Source: Metarhizium brunneum (Eukaryota > Ascomycota > Sordariomycetes > Hypocreales > Clavicipitaceae). From it: a DNA stretch of 64,000 nt. This document shows, piece by piece, positions 9,414-17,811 of this stretch; the stretch's first letter is position 1; the number at the start of each line of letters is the position of its first letter. The translations under genes were made by a program, and so were the position numbers. Below the pieces are notes generated by a model. The model ran no database searches and was not told the DNA's origin. It saw only the letters and a program-made list of their open reading frames with translations. The stretch covers positions 9,017,001-9,081,000 of the forward strand of contig NC_089422.1 of NCBI RefSeq assembly GCF_013426205.1, read 5' to 3'.

Positions 9414-10374
9414 ATGTATCGCAACGACGTCTTTTCGATTCTGGCGTGCCTGCTATGGCCGGCCACTGCAATCCATAGCATGTGCCTCACCTCCCCGGTC
9501 GTCTCCCTTGAGGCTGGACAATCGGTCTTGTCGGCTCAGTCAGTTGCATCCCGAGGACCATGACGCGGACACTTGCTAACCCGCCTACACAGCATTAACG
9601 CTCCTCAGTCCACAAGATGTCAAGCCACCATGAGTTTTGGCGATTCCTCTTTCCTCCCTCTGCGCTTCAACTTCTCCACCACACCATGTGAAGGCCAACT
9701 GATCGCAAAATTTACCACCCCTGCGGAGGTCCCCAATGGGGAAGCAGATATCTTTTGGTGAGCACAATAACCATTCCATTGCAAACAGGTCGACTAACTG
9801 TGGTAGGCAATGCGCCGGACTGGCTCCATACTGCTATCAGGCGAATATAACGAATGGCACATCTGATCCTACCATGCAGCTTGATAGGGAGGCACAAGTT
9901 GGATGCATTAACGAGGTACTCAGAACAACCAGTGTCCTTGTTGTCAAAACCATGTCCACTCGTACAACAACCGAAACTGCAGTGTCAGTCTTTACCTGGA
10001 CAACGACTAGTTTCCCTAGATCACAGGAGACATCACCCACAGTCACACTCCCGTCCCAGTCATGGGTCACTTCTGGGGTGGCAACACCATCATCTACAGT
10101 GATGAACAAGGATCCAACGGGGACGGACACAACAGCCGCCCGGGCTCCGGCTGCTGACTCCGTTCGAGTGGAGATCCCCCGGTCCGATATGATCGGAAGA
10201 ACTGTTAGAACCACATCTCCCTTGCCTGTGACAACAGACACAGTCTTTGACAGTGGCGCTTCCAAGGTCACCACCCCTCTTGTCACCTCTGCGGTGACTA
10301 CATTTTTGACGACGACACTATTGCGGACCGTAACGGTTAGTTGCGCAGCAGGGAGCGCAACAGGGAAGGCATAA
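9414..10374 (+). CDS. Secreted or surface Thr-rich protein (copy 1)
   Basis: The start at 9414 gives a signal-peptide-like N-terminus (MYRNDVFSILACLLWPATAI). Exon joining is clear at the second intron, 9758-9807 (GTGAGC..GTAG), producing EADIFWQCAGLAPYCYQANI. The first intron lies between about 9490 and 9612, but its donor is not canonical and I could not fix it; an acceptor at CTCCTCAG (9609) fits the frame. The core domain has paired Cys (TTPCEGQL, QCAGLAPYC, QVGC) and potential N-glycosylation sites (NFS, NITN), followed by about 120 residues rich in Thr/Ser/Val, typical of an O-glycosylated stalk. The family name is unknown to me. Confidence 0.5.
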
Positions 10375-10518
10375 ATGGATCTTAGCTTGTGCATATTAGA
10401 CTCTGGTCGGACGTGTTGTTGAGCTAGTTTAGGTACTGAAATACATACTTCATCGATTTCCTCTCCGCCTGGTTTGCTTTTACGCATACTTGCAAATTTC
10501 CTCTGAAAGCATCTGATA

Positions 10519-11124
10519 ATGCCTGACAGCCGTCTGCTTCCACTGCGACCTGCCCAAACAAAGCAGGATGTGATTATAGGCTCAAGTGATCCTCGGCAAA
10601 GCCCGTCATCTTCTCTCAAGCTGGTTCTAGAGCAAGCAAACGCAGGATCGTCCAATACTTGCCGGGCCATTCATGCTCTATGGAGCCAGGATGTGAAAGA
10701 AGTTACCTCGAGAATGTATCTGGTTGAGGCAAGCCTAAGTGCGTCTCAGGATGAAATGGCAAGGTGCGATGAGCAGCACGAAGAGGACATGCACAAACTT
10801 CGGACCAAGATGTATGTTCTGGAGGAGAAGGTTCATGTCCTACAAGAAGACATGCTGAATTCCCGACAAGAGCACTATGATTTCAGCCAGGAATTACGTG
10901 CCGAGTTACATCGGACTCGAGAGCGTTTGCATCAAATAACAGGAGATATCCAAGTACTGAAAGACAATGAGGTTCGCATTTATGTATCTTCTTTCTCATG
11001 GCACATTAGCTACTTACACGTAGAGAGTCCAGGCTTAGTCGAAGTTGCGAATAGCTCAGAGGGATTCGACTCTGCCTCCAGCCCAGCAACACCGGAAGCG
11101 ATAGATGCCTGGGGCACCAAATAG
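10519..11124 (+). CDS. Coiled-coil protein (copy 1)
   Basis: Single open frame, 201 aa. Residues about 60-150 form a long charged coiled coil with heptads (MYLVEASLSASQDEMARC, KMYVLEEKVHVLQEDM, ELRAELHRTRERLHQI). The last 50 residues are Ser/Ala-rich. The 3' end overlaps the 3' end of the convergent MADS-like gene by 115 bp, so an unrecognised terminal intron (for example after LKDNE) is possible and would shorten or change the tail. Confidence 0.55.
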   Translation: MPDSRLLPLRPAQTKQDVIIGSSDPRQSPSSSLKLVLEQANAGSSNTCRAIHALWSQDVKEVTSRMYLVEASLSASQDEMARCDEQHEEDMHKLRTKMYVLEEKVHVLQEDMLNSRQEHYDFSQELRAELHRTRERLHQITGDIQVLKDNEVRIYVSSFSWHISYLHVESPGLVEVANSSEGFDSASSPATPEAIDAWGTK

Positions 11125-11572
11125 CCAGATGGCTTCTCCATGCAATATTCCTTCTTGGTGAAGTCATCTGGACCGAGTAAAACCGGCAGAGGGTACATAT
11201 TAGCCTAGAGCAGGTTAGAAATATGTCACACACATATTGCCTCGTACGCCATACCATCTCATCTTGTGAAGGTGGAGTGAAGTCGCTGGAGTATTGCCAG
11301 ATTTTGTTATCCTTTCTGCTGCATACGCACAGGTAAACATCTACTTCGCAGTCCTTCTGTTGATCGTGTACCTTCTTCAGAAAATTCCGTCTCCGCTTAG
11401 AGAAACGGCTGGATCGGTTCTTTTGTACCCGTTGCAGGTCACTGATTCTGACCGGTCGGCAATCCTTTGATGGATTGCACATTATATGATCGCTATATAT
11501 CCGTGCAAGTTCGTTCCCCATAAACGGTGAGAATCTTGCGAAACATCTAAAAGACGTGAGCTGGATAATCAC
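11010..11572 (-). CDS. Degenerate MADS-box-like protein (copy 1)
   Basis: Exon 1 is 11,572-11,255 and exon 2 is 11,204-11,010, with a 50-bp intron (GTATGG..CTAG, CTAAC branch site, phase 0); up to 170 aa. Residues about 45-95 read RVQKNRSSRFSKRRRNFLKK followed by a VDVYLCVCS strand and an IWQYSSD end. This matches the MADS pattern N-K-x-R..F-S-K-R-R-x-G-L-x-K-K-A..(E/D)V-x-L-I-x-x-S..Y. The Gly before the Leu is Asn-Phe here. MADS proteins are DNA-binding dimers; this one keeps the basic helix and the first strand. Possible starts are Met1, Met18 and Met31. Confidence 0.65.
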
Positions 11573-11877
11573 TTTACCTGGTGTGGAAAACCTGCTGATT
11601 GCAAGTCATGTTGGTTCACTCGTGCCTTGTTGCAGGCTGAGGCCTAATCCCTAACTACTCGTAACCTCTATACCAGTTGCCAATTTTAACTTTAGTACAC
11701 CTGCTACTGCCAGGGTATATGCCATAGAGGTTCGGGGCTTCTTAAAAATAGGTCACCTAGCATTGCAGTTTGCCGCGCGCTTGGCATGTGAGGAAGTTTT
11801 GGTGTCCCGACCACCACACATCTGGCACGCTATAGCTCGCGGATTATGGTCTACGTTTAGTGAGAGAACTCCTGGTA
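11573..11877. other. Intergenic inside the duplicated unit, no gene seen
   Basis: No recognised feature; duplicated at 16,650-16,954. Confidence 0.4.
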
Positions 11878-12516
11878 TTATTCCTGTCTGAAGTTGTAAA
11901 CTAATACGATTACCATGGAAAAGAATCCGCATATTGCAGCGCCAAAAATCACCCAGCCATAGATCACGCCTTGGCCTATCACGGCGGTGAACCCCATACT
12001 CGTGATTGCTCTCGTCGCATTTGTTAGTGAGACGACCGCCATGACTGGTGGAGGCAGCAGCAACGGGGAAGGGGTTGACAGGTCTCGCTGCGGCTCTTGC
12101 GTGCTCACAGCTGCGGCAGCGAACCTGTTGAGCGGGCTGGCTACCGGGACAGGGGAGTGCTCTAGTCGTGGATGAGGGTCAAGGTACAGGGTAATTCCGT
12201 GGCACTCATCCCCCTGGAGGTACAAGTCCGTGTGGATAGACAAGAACGGGCCTGGGCATGTTGACGGCACGGTATGAGGGAAGAAAGTCAAAGAGACTCT
12301 AGGAATATTGCTGCTGTCAACGATCTGTGGCTCCACATCGTCTGTTCGCCCGGGTGAGGGTGTTGGGAACCACAGACTGATTCCGCCATCTTCATCAGTC
12401 AGTGATTCCAGCGTCGCGATGCCACGGTGCAGTTGGTCTTTGCACTCCAGAACCACATAGACTCCAGGCCGTCCACGGTTGTTGGCGTCGACAACTTTGC
12501 AGGTAATTGGTGCCAT
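11878..12516 (-). CDS. Chimeric gene: transthyretin-like N-terminus fused to a membrane-protein C-terminus
   Basis: Single open frame, 212 aa. Codons 1-158 are identical to the transthyretin-like protein at 7438 up to its PPPV linker. From 12,041 downward the frame continues in register into the last 50-odd codons of the four-span membrane protein (AVVSLTNATRAITSMGF to YNFRQE, stop at 11,878). The join is the boundary between the two tandem units, so the chimera is a direct product of the duplication. It keeps the parental TATA box and start, loses the basic nuclear-type tail, and gains one strong C-terminal transmembrane segment (IYGWVIFGAAICGFFSMVIV). Expression is unknown. Confidence 0.75.
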   Translation of the reverse strand: MAPITCKVVDANNRGRPGVYVVLECKDQLHRGIATLESLTDEDGGISLWFPTPSPGRTDDVEPQIVDSSNIPRVSLTFFPHTVPSTCPGPFLSIHTDLYLQGDECHGITLYLDPHPRLEHSPVPVASPLNRFAAAAVSTQEPQRDLSTPSPLLLPPPVMAVVSLTNATRAITSMGFTAVIGQGVIYGWVIFGAAICGFFSMVIVLVYNFRQE

Positions 12517-12949
12517 ATTGTCGTTTATGGTAGTTTCCGTTGATTATGATTCTTTGCACTGGTATATATATCTCGCCTCAACGAACTTCGGCGGCTAACG
12601 ATCTTCAAGATCTACGGAGTATCTTTACTTTAAATCTGTCATTTTGGCCTTCAAGTGCGGGACGAGGTTTAGGACCTGATCTAATGGTCCCACGCTCATC
12701 CGCTTCTCGATTTACCAGCTTGCAAGGCCCCGGGCCGTCTCCACTCTTTTACGGCTTACCGCCGTGATGTCGGCCGGTTCTCTTGCGCCAATGTTGCATC
12801 CTTCACTCGAGATTTTGGGGGTGTGGGCGGCGGGTTGGGGATATGGGCAGTGCTGGTTTCTCGGGCGTGCACTTGCATGTCCAGTCGCATTCGGCACCTG
12901 GGCGCTTGCGCGTGTCCGGGATCAATAGTATAAGGACAACGTCGTGTAT

Positions 12950-13474
12950 TTATTTTAAACTGGAGAAATAATCATCCCTAGACAGGCTAAAATTGCGGAG
13001 GAGACCGACCCCCTTGCGCCTCTCATCTCGCTTTGCACGGCGTCTTCCGCTGCAGTTGCGTCCCAGGTGGCCTCCACCACAGTCTCTCGATAACCCTAGA
13101 ACGCAGAGCAAATGGTATTTGATAACGTGGGCTAGCCCATCATCCTGCCTTTTTATGTATTGCCTGTAGGCAGAAAGTTGTTGTTGTAGCGCGATATTCT
13201 GGCTGTCTGCCTCATGAAGAGATATACACAGGCCGGCGTTTTGTTTCTGAAGCTGAGATACTTGTCCTCTCAGTGCATTGGCAGTGTCTTGGCTCTTGGC
13301 AGATTGGCCAGGTAAGACCAGACGACGATTGGCAATGGGGTGGTGTATGCCTCTTTCGCTCAAGTCGGCTTGCTCGAGCAGGGATGGGAGCTTTTTGGAC
13401 GTGTAGTTAGCCATGGTGAATCGGCGGCGATTCGTTTGCACTTGGATGGCCACGTATGCAGGCAAGATGGACAT
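12950..13474 (-). CDS. Coiled-coil protein with Arg-rich tail (copy 2)
   Basis: Translation identical to the protein at 7872-8396; second copy in the tandem unit, including the upstream region. Same alternative start at codon 21. Confidence 0.5.
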   Translation of the reverse strand: MSILPAYVAIQVQTNRRRFTMANYTSKKLPSLLEQADLSERGIHHPIANRRLVLPGQSAKSQDTANALRGQVSQLQKQNAGLCISLHEADSQNIALQQQLSAYRQYIKRQDDGLAHVIKYHLLCVLGLSRDCGGGHLGRNCSGRRRAKRDERRKGVGLLRNFSLSRDDYFSSLK

Positions 13475-13606
13475 TGAAGTAGTATGACGGCTTAAATCAA
13501 TTTCTCACACAAAAACTAAAATCGTACACGGATTACCTTCCAACGTTCATGCAGCCTCTGTCACTTGCCCCGCTCAACCCCCACCCGTGTGTCCGTTGGT
13601 TGCGCA

Positions 13607-14223
13607 TTAGCCCTGTTTCTCAAGATCTTCCTCGAGATTTACGCCAAGAATGTGTGGCACCAATCCCCTGGTAAAGTCTCGAAGACTTTGCTTCAGGTCC
13701 TCAACTACCTTGATCATGCCTTCAATGACTGCCAGGCGACTAAGCATGTCGGAAACATGGTTGCCCATCTGATCCATGGTTCTATTTCCAGCAGTTGCGG
13801 TCTGCTCCAAGTTGGCCATACGTTCGTTCATCCCAATCAACATCCTGAGTGGTGACTAGGTCAGCATGCGAGTTCGCCATCCTCAATGTCGTTAGAAAGG
13901 ACCTACCATCTCAAATCGTCGTTGGTGGTAAGTGCGGCATGTAATGTAGATTGATCGTAGGGTGGCAAGGCACTCCCACTGAATGCCCCATCAACTTGAA
14001 GCAAACTACTATTAAATCCAGACCATTGTGCCCCTGGATTAAGTGCAGTTTGCCCAGAAACGGTTGGCTCGCAGAGCATTGTTGCTGATGAGTTTATGGG
14101 GAGAGTAGACGAGTCGTGATCCAACTGTGGAACAGCAGAATTGGATACGCTGCTACGCTGTGGATTTTTGGGCGTTGATGGCCCTTGTGTGCTCGCTGAC
14201 ATATTGAAGGTGAAGTAAGACAT
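13607..14223 (-). CDS. Hypothetical protein with C-terminal coiled coil (copy 2)
   Basis: Exons 14,223-13,907 and 13,844-13,607; identical in translation and splice sites to the copy at 8530-9146. Confidence 0.5.
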
Positions 14224-14490
14224 GATGCTGTTGCATGAGAGGAGTTGGACAAACAGGAGTTGACTGACGTTTGCGCCATCTCCGAGCAAGGCCGCAATTA
14301 AATAAACACACATTGCACAGATTTCCTGGTAAGCGCCCGTTAAAGTAAGGCAATCCTAGAGATCACACCAGGATACAATTAAATATAAACGGACTTAAAA
14401 ATAGGTACGTCTCTTGGGTACAAAATGGCCCGATTGACTGCTCTTGCTTCCGAGCCAACAGCATCACTAGAAATAATTAACGGCAAAGAA

Positions 14491-15451
14491 ATGTATCGCA
14501 ACGACGTCTTTTCGATTCTGGCGTGCCTGCTATGGCCGGCCACTGCAATCCATAGCATGTGCCTCACCTCCCCGGTCGTCTCCCTTGAGGCTGGACAATC
14601 GGTCTTGTCGGCTCAGTCAGTTGCATCCCGAGGACCATGACGCGGACACTTGCTAACCCGCCTACACAGCATTAACGCTCCTCAGTCCACAAGATGTCAA
14701 GCCACCATGAGTTTTGGCGATTCCTCTTTCCTCCCTCTGCGCTTCAACTTCTCCACCACACCATGTGAAGGCCAACTGATCGCAAAATTTACCACCCCTG
14801 CGGAGGTCCCCAATGGGGAAGCAGATATCTTTTGGTGAGCACAATAACCATTCCATTGCAAACAGGTCGACTAACTGTGGTAGGCAATGCGCCGGACTGG
14901 CTCCATACTGCTATCAGGCGAATATAACGAATGGCACATCTGATCCTACCATGCAGCTTGATAGGGAGGCACAAGTTGGATGCATTAACGAGGTACTCAG
15001 AACAACCAGTGTCCTTGTTGTCAAAACCATGTCCACTCGTACAACAACCGAAACTGCAGTGTCAGTCTTTACCTGGACAACGACTAGTTTCCCTAGATCA
15101 CAGGAGACATCACCCACAGTCACACTCCCGTCCCAGTCATGGGTCACTTCTGGGGTGGCAACACCATCATCTACAGTGATGAACAAGGATCCAACGGGGA
15201 CGGACACAACAGCCGCCCGGGCTCCGGCTGCTGACTCCGTTCGAGTGGAGATCCCCCGGTCCGATATGATCGGAAGAACTGTTAGAACCACATCTCCCTT
15301 GCCTGTGACAACAGACACAGTCTTTGACAGTGGCGCTTCCAAGGTCACCACCCCTCTTGTCACCTCTGCGGTGACTACATTTTTGACGACGACACTATTG
15401 CGGACCGTAACGGTTAGTTGCGCAGCAGGGAGCGCAACAGGGAAGGCATAA
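14491..15451 (+). CDS. Secreted or surface Thr-rich protein (copy 2)
   Basis: Identical to the copy at 9414-10,374, with the same unresolved first intron and the clear second intron (14,835-14,884). Confidence 0.5.
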
Positions 15452-15595
15452 ATGGATCTTAGCTTGTGCATATTAGACTCTGGTCGGACGTGTTGTTGAG
15501 CTAGTTTAGGTACTGAAATACATACTTCATCGATTTCCTCTCCGCCTGGTTTGCTTTTACGCATACTTGCAAATTTCCTCTGAAAGCATCTGATA

Positions 15596-16201
15596 ATGCC
15601 TGACAGCCGTCTGCTTCCACTGCGACCTGCCCAAACAAAGCAGGATGTGATTATAGGCTCAAGTGATCCTCGGCAAAGCCCGTCATCTTCTCTCAAGCTG
15701 GTTCTAGAGCAAGCAAACGCAGGATCGTCCAATACTTGCCGGGCCATTCATGCTCTATGGAGCCAGGATGTGAAAGAAGTTACCTCGAGAATGTATCTGG
15801 TTGAGGCAAGCCTAAGTGCGTCTCAGGATGAAATGGCAAGGTGCGATGAGCAGCACGAAGAGGACATGCACAAACTTCGGACCAAGATGTATGTTCTGGA
15901 GGAGAAGGTTCATGTCCTACAAGAAGACATGCTGAATTCCCGACAAGAGCACTATGATTTCAGCCAGGAATTACGTGCCGAGTTACATCGGACTCGAGAG
16001 CGTTTGCATCAAATAACAGGAGATATCCAAGTACTGAAAGACAATGAGGTTCGCATTTATGTATCTTCTTTCTCATGGCACATTAGCTACTTACACGTAG
16101 AGAGTCCAGGCTTAGTCGAAGTTGCGAATAGCTCAGAGGGATTCGACTCTGCCTCCAGCCCAGCAACACCGGAAGCGATAGATGCCTGGGGCACCAAATA
16201 G
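15596..16201 (+). CDS. Coiled-coil protein (copy 2)
   Basis: Identical in translation to the copy at 10,519-11,124; again overlaps the convergent MADS-like gene. Confidence 0.55.
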   Translation: MPDSRLLPLRPAQTKQDVIIGSSDPRQSPSSSLKLVLEQANAGSSNTCRAIHALWSQDVKEVTSRMYLVEASLSASQDEMARCDEQHEEDMHKLRTKMYVLEEKVHVLQEDMLNSRQEHYDFSQELRAELHRTRERLHQITGDIQVLKDNEVRIYVSSFSWHISYLHVESPGLVEVANSSEGFDSASSPATPEAIDAWGTK

Positions 16202-16649
16202 CCAGATGGCTTCTCCATGCAATATTCCTTCTTGGTGAAGTCATCTGGACCGAGTAAAACCGGCAGAGGGTACATATTAGCCTAGAGCAGGTTAGAAATA
16301 TGTCACACACATATTGCCTCGTACGCCATACCATCTCATCTTGTGAAGGTGGAGTGAAGTCGCTGGAGTATTGCCAGATTTTGTTATCCTTTCTGCTGCA
16401 TACGCACAGGTAAACATCTACTTCGCAGTCCTTCTGTTGATCGTGTACCTTCTTCAGAAAATTCCGTCTCCGCTTAGAGAAACGGCTGGATCGGTTCTTT
16501 TGTACCCGTTGCAGGTCACTGATTCTGACCGGTCGGCAATCCTTTGATGGATTGCACATTATATGATCGCTATATATCCGTGCAAGTTCGTTCCCCATAA
16601 ACGGTGAGAATCTTGCGAAACATCTAAAAGACGTGAGCTGGATAATCAC
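16087..16649 (-). CDS. Degenerate MADS-box-like protein (copy 2)
   Basis: Exons 16,649-16,332 and 16,281-16,087; identical to the copy at 11,010-11,572. Confidence 0.65.
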
Positions 16650-16954
16650 TTTACCTGGTGTGGAAAACCTGCTGATTGCAAGTCATGTTGGTTCACTCGT
16701 GCCTTGTTGCAGGCTGAGGCCTAATCCCTAACTACTCGTAACCTCTATACCAGTTGCCAATTTTAACTTTAGTACACCTGCTACTGCCAGGGTATATGCC
16801 ATAGAGGTTCGGGGCTTCTTAAAAATAGGTCACCTAGCATTGCAGTTTGCCGCGCGCTTGGCATGTGAGGAAGTTTTGGTGTCCCGACCACCACACATCT
16901 GGCACGCTATAGCTCGCGGATTATGGTCTACGTTTAGTGAGAGAACTCCTGGTA

Positions 16955-17595
16955 TTATTCCTGTCTGAAGTTGTAAACTAATACGATTACCATGGAAAAG
17001 AATCCGCATATTGCAGCGCCAAAAATCACCCAGCCATAGATCACGCCTTGGCCTATCACGGCGGTGAACCCCATACTCGTGATTGCTCTCGTCGCATTTG
17101 TTAGTGAGACGACCGCCACGGTAACAGGTGCTATCACTAGCATGATACAAAACAAGACGCCAACTCTAACCCAAATTGTAGGTTTTCTTGCAAGGAGCAG
17201 TGCACAACATATTACCGCTGCTGACACCGCGAGCAACATCTCAATTTCGGACAAGCACTCCAAGTGAATTGTAGATATCTGTTGGATAATGCGATTCGTA
17301 GAGTTCGTTGACATTGCTAGAACTGCTTCGTCGTAGCGAACACACCGGATTTCATTGGTCAAGCTAACACAGGAGCCCCGAATTCCAATGGTTAAGTTTG
17401 TTGAGACATGAGCATCTTGTTTGGGTATCTACGGAGCATATCAGTCTTAGCTGACATTGTTCGTAACACGATACACACCTGAAAAACTATGAGGCCGCGG
17501 TCAGAAAATGCAGAACTGTGTCGAATAATGGCGGTAATTACTGTATTTGTGATAAAGGCTGCCAATGAGGCGCACACAAATGCATTCCTCTTCAT
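16955..17595 (-). CDS. Four-span membrane protein (intact copy)
   Basis: Exon 1 is 17,595-17,477 and exon 2 is 17,363-16,955, intron 113 bp (GTGTAT..GTTAG, phase 2, found by frame continuity; moderately certain). 175 aa with four hydrophobic segments: CASLAAFITNTVITAII, the segment around LLAVSAAVICCALLLA, the segment around VGVLFCIMLVIAPVTVAVV, and a last one around IFGAAICGFFSMVIVLVY. An NST/NAT glycosylation-like context lies between them. No family recognised. Its last third, without the promoter and first exon, is also present at 12,041-11,878 as the tail of the chimeric gene. Confidence 0.55.
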
Positions 17596-17811
17596 GGTGA
17601 GAGAAGAGTTGGCTTAACGCGTTAGCTGGTGTGTCTCGTGGGGCTTGCGTTTTATTATCTGGTGAATTAAGCCTGCGGCAATCGGGTAACTAGCTAACTA
17701 CATTTAAATTAATTCAGCCCGGAGGGCGTTTATACAATAAAGACAGCACTTGAGCCCTAAGTCGATTCTAGCTAGGGAGATGATAGATCAATGTACCCGC
17801 TCTACTCTCAA

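Larger units (their letters stand above)
6964..12041. repeat. Tandem duplication, unit 1 (5,078 bp)
   Basis: Starts at TGACTGGTGGAGG (6964) and ends at GACGACCGCCA (12,041), where the same TGACTGGTGGAGG begins again. Every reading frame in it recurs with the same translation 5,078 bp (later 5,077 bp) downstream. The only difference I found is a homopolymer: six A at 8433-8438 versus five A at 13,511-13,515. The breakpoints show no shared bases. The unit carries seven genes or gene parts. Confidence 0.95.
12042..17118. repeat. Tandem duplication, unit 2 (5,077 bp)
   Basis: Direct, head-to-tail second copy. It ends at GACGACCGCCA (17,118), after which the unique sequence CGGTAACAGG continues the intact membrane-protein gene. 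The left half of the first gene and the right part of the last gene are therefore each intact only once. Confidence 0.95.

Noticed and set aside
9837..10670. Long minus-strand frame (277 codons, Val-rich) opposite the Thr-rich secreted gene
   Set aside because: It is the reverse complement of Thr-rich coding sequence (ACN read as NGT), so the Val run is a shadow; no domain or signal is present. The same applies to its duplicate at 14,914-15,747.
6964..17118. The two 5.08-kb repeats as long terminal repeats or a composite transposon
   Set aside because: The copies are directly abutting with no internal region, no TG..CA ends, no reverse transcriptase or transposase, and contain ordinary genes.
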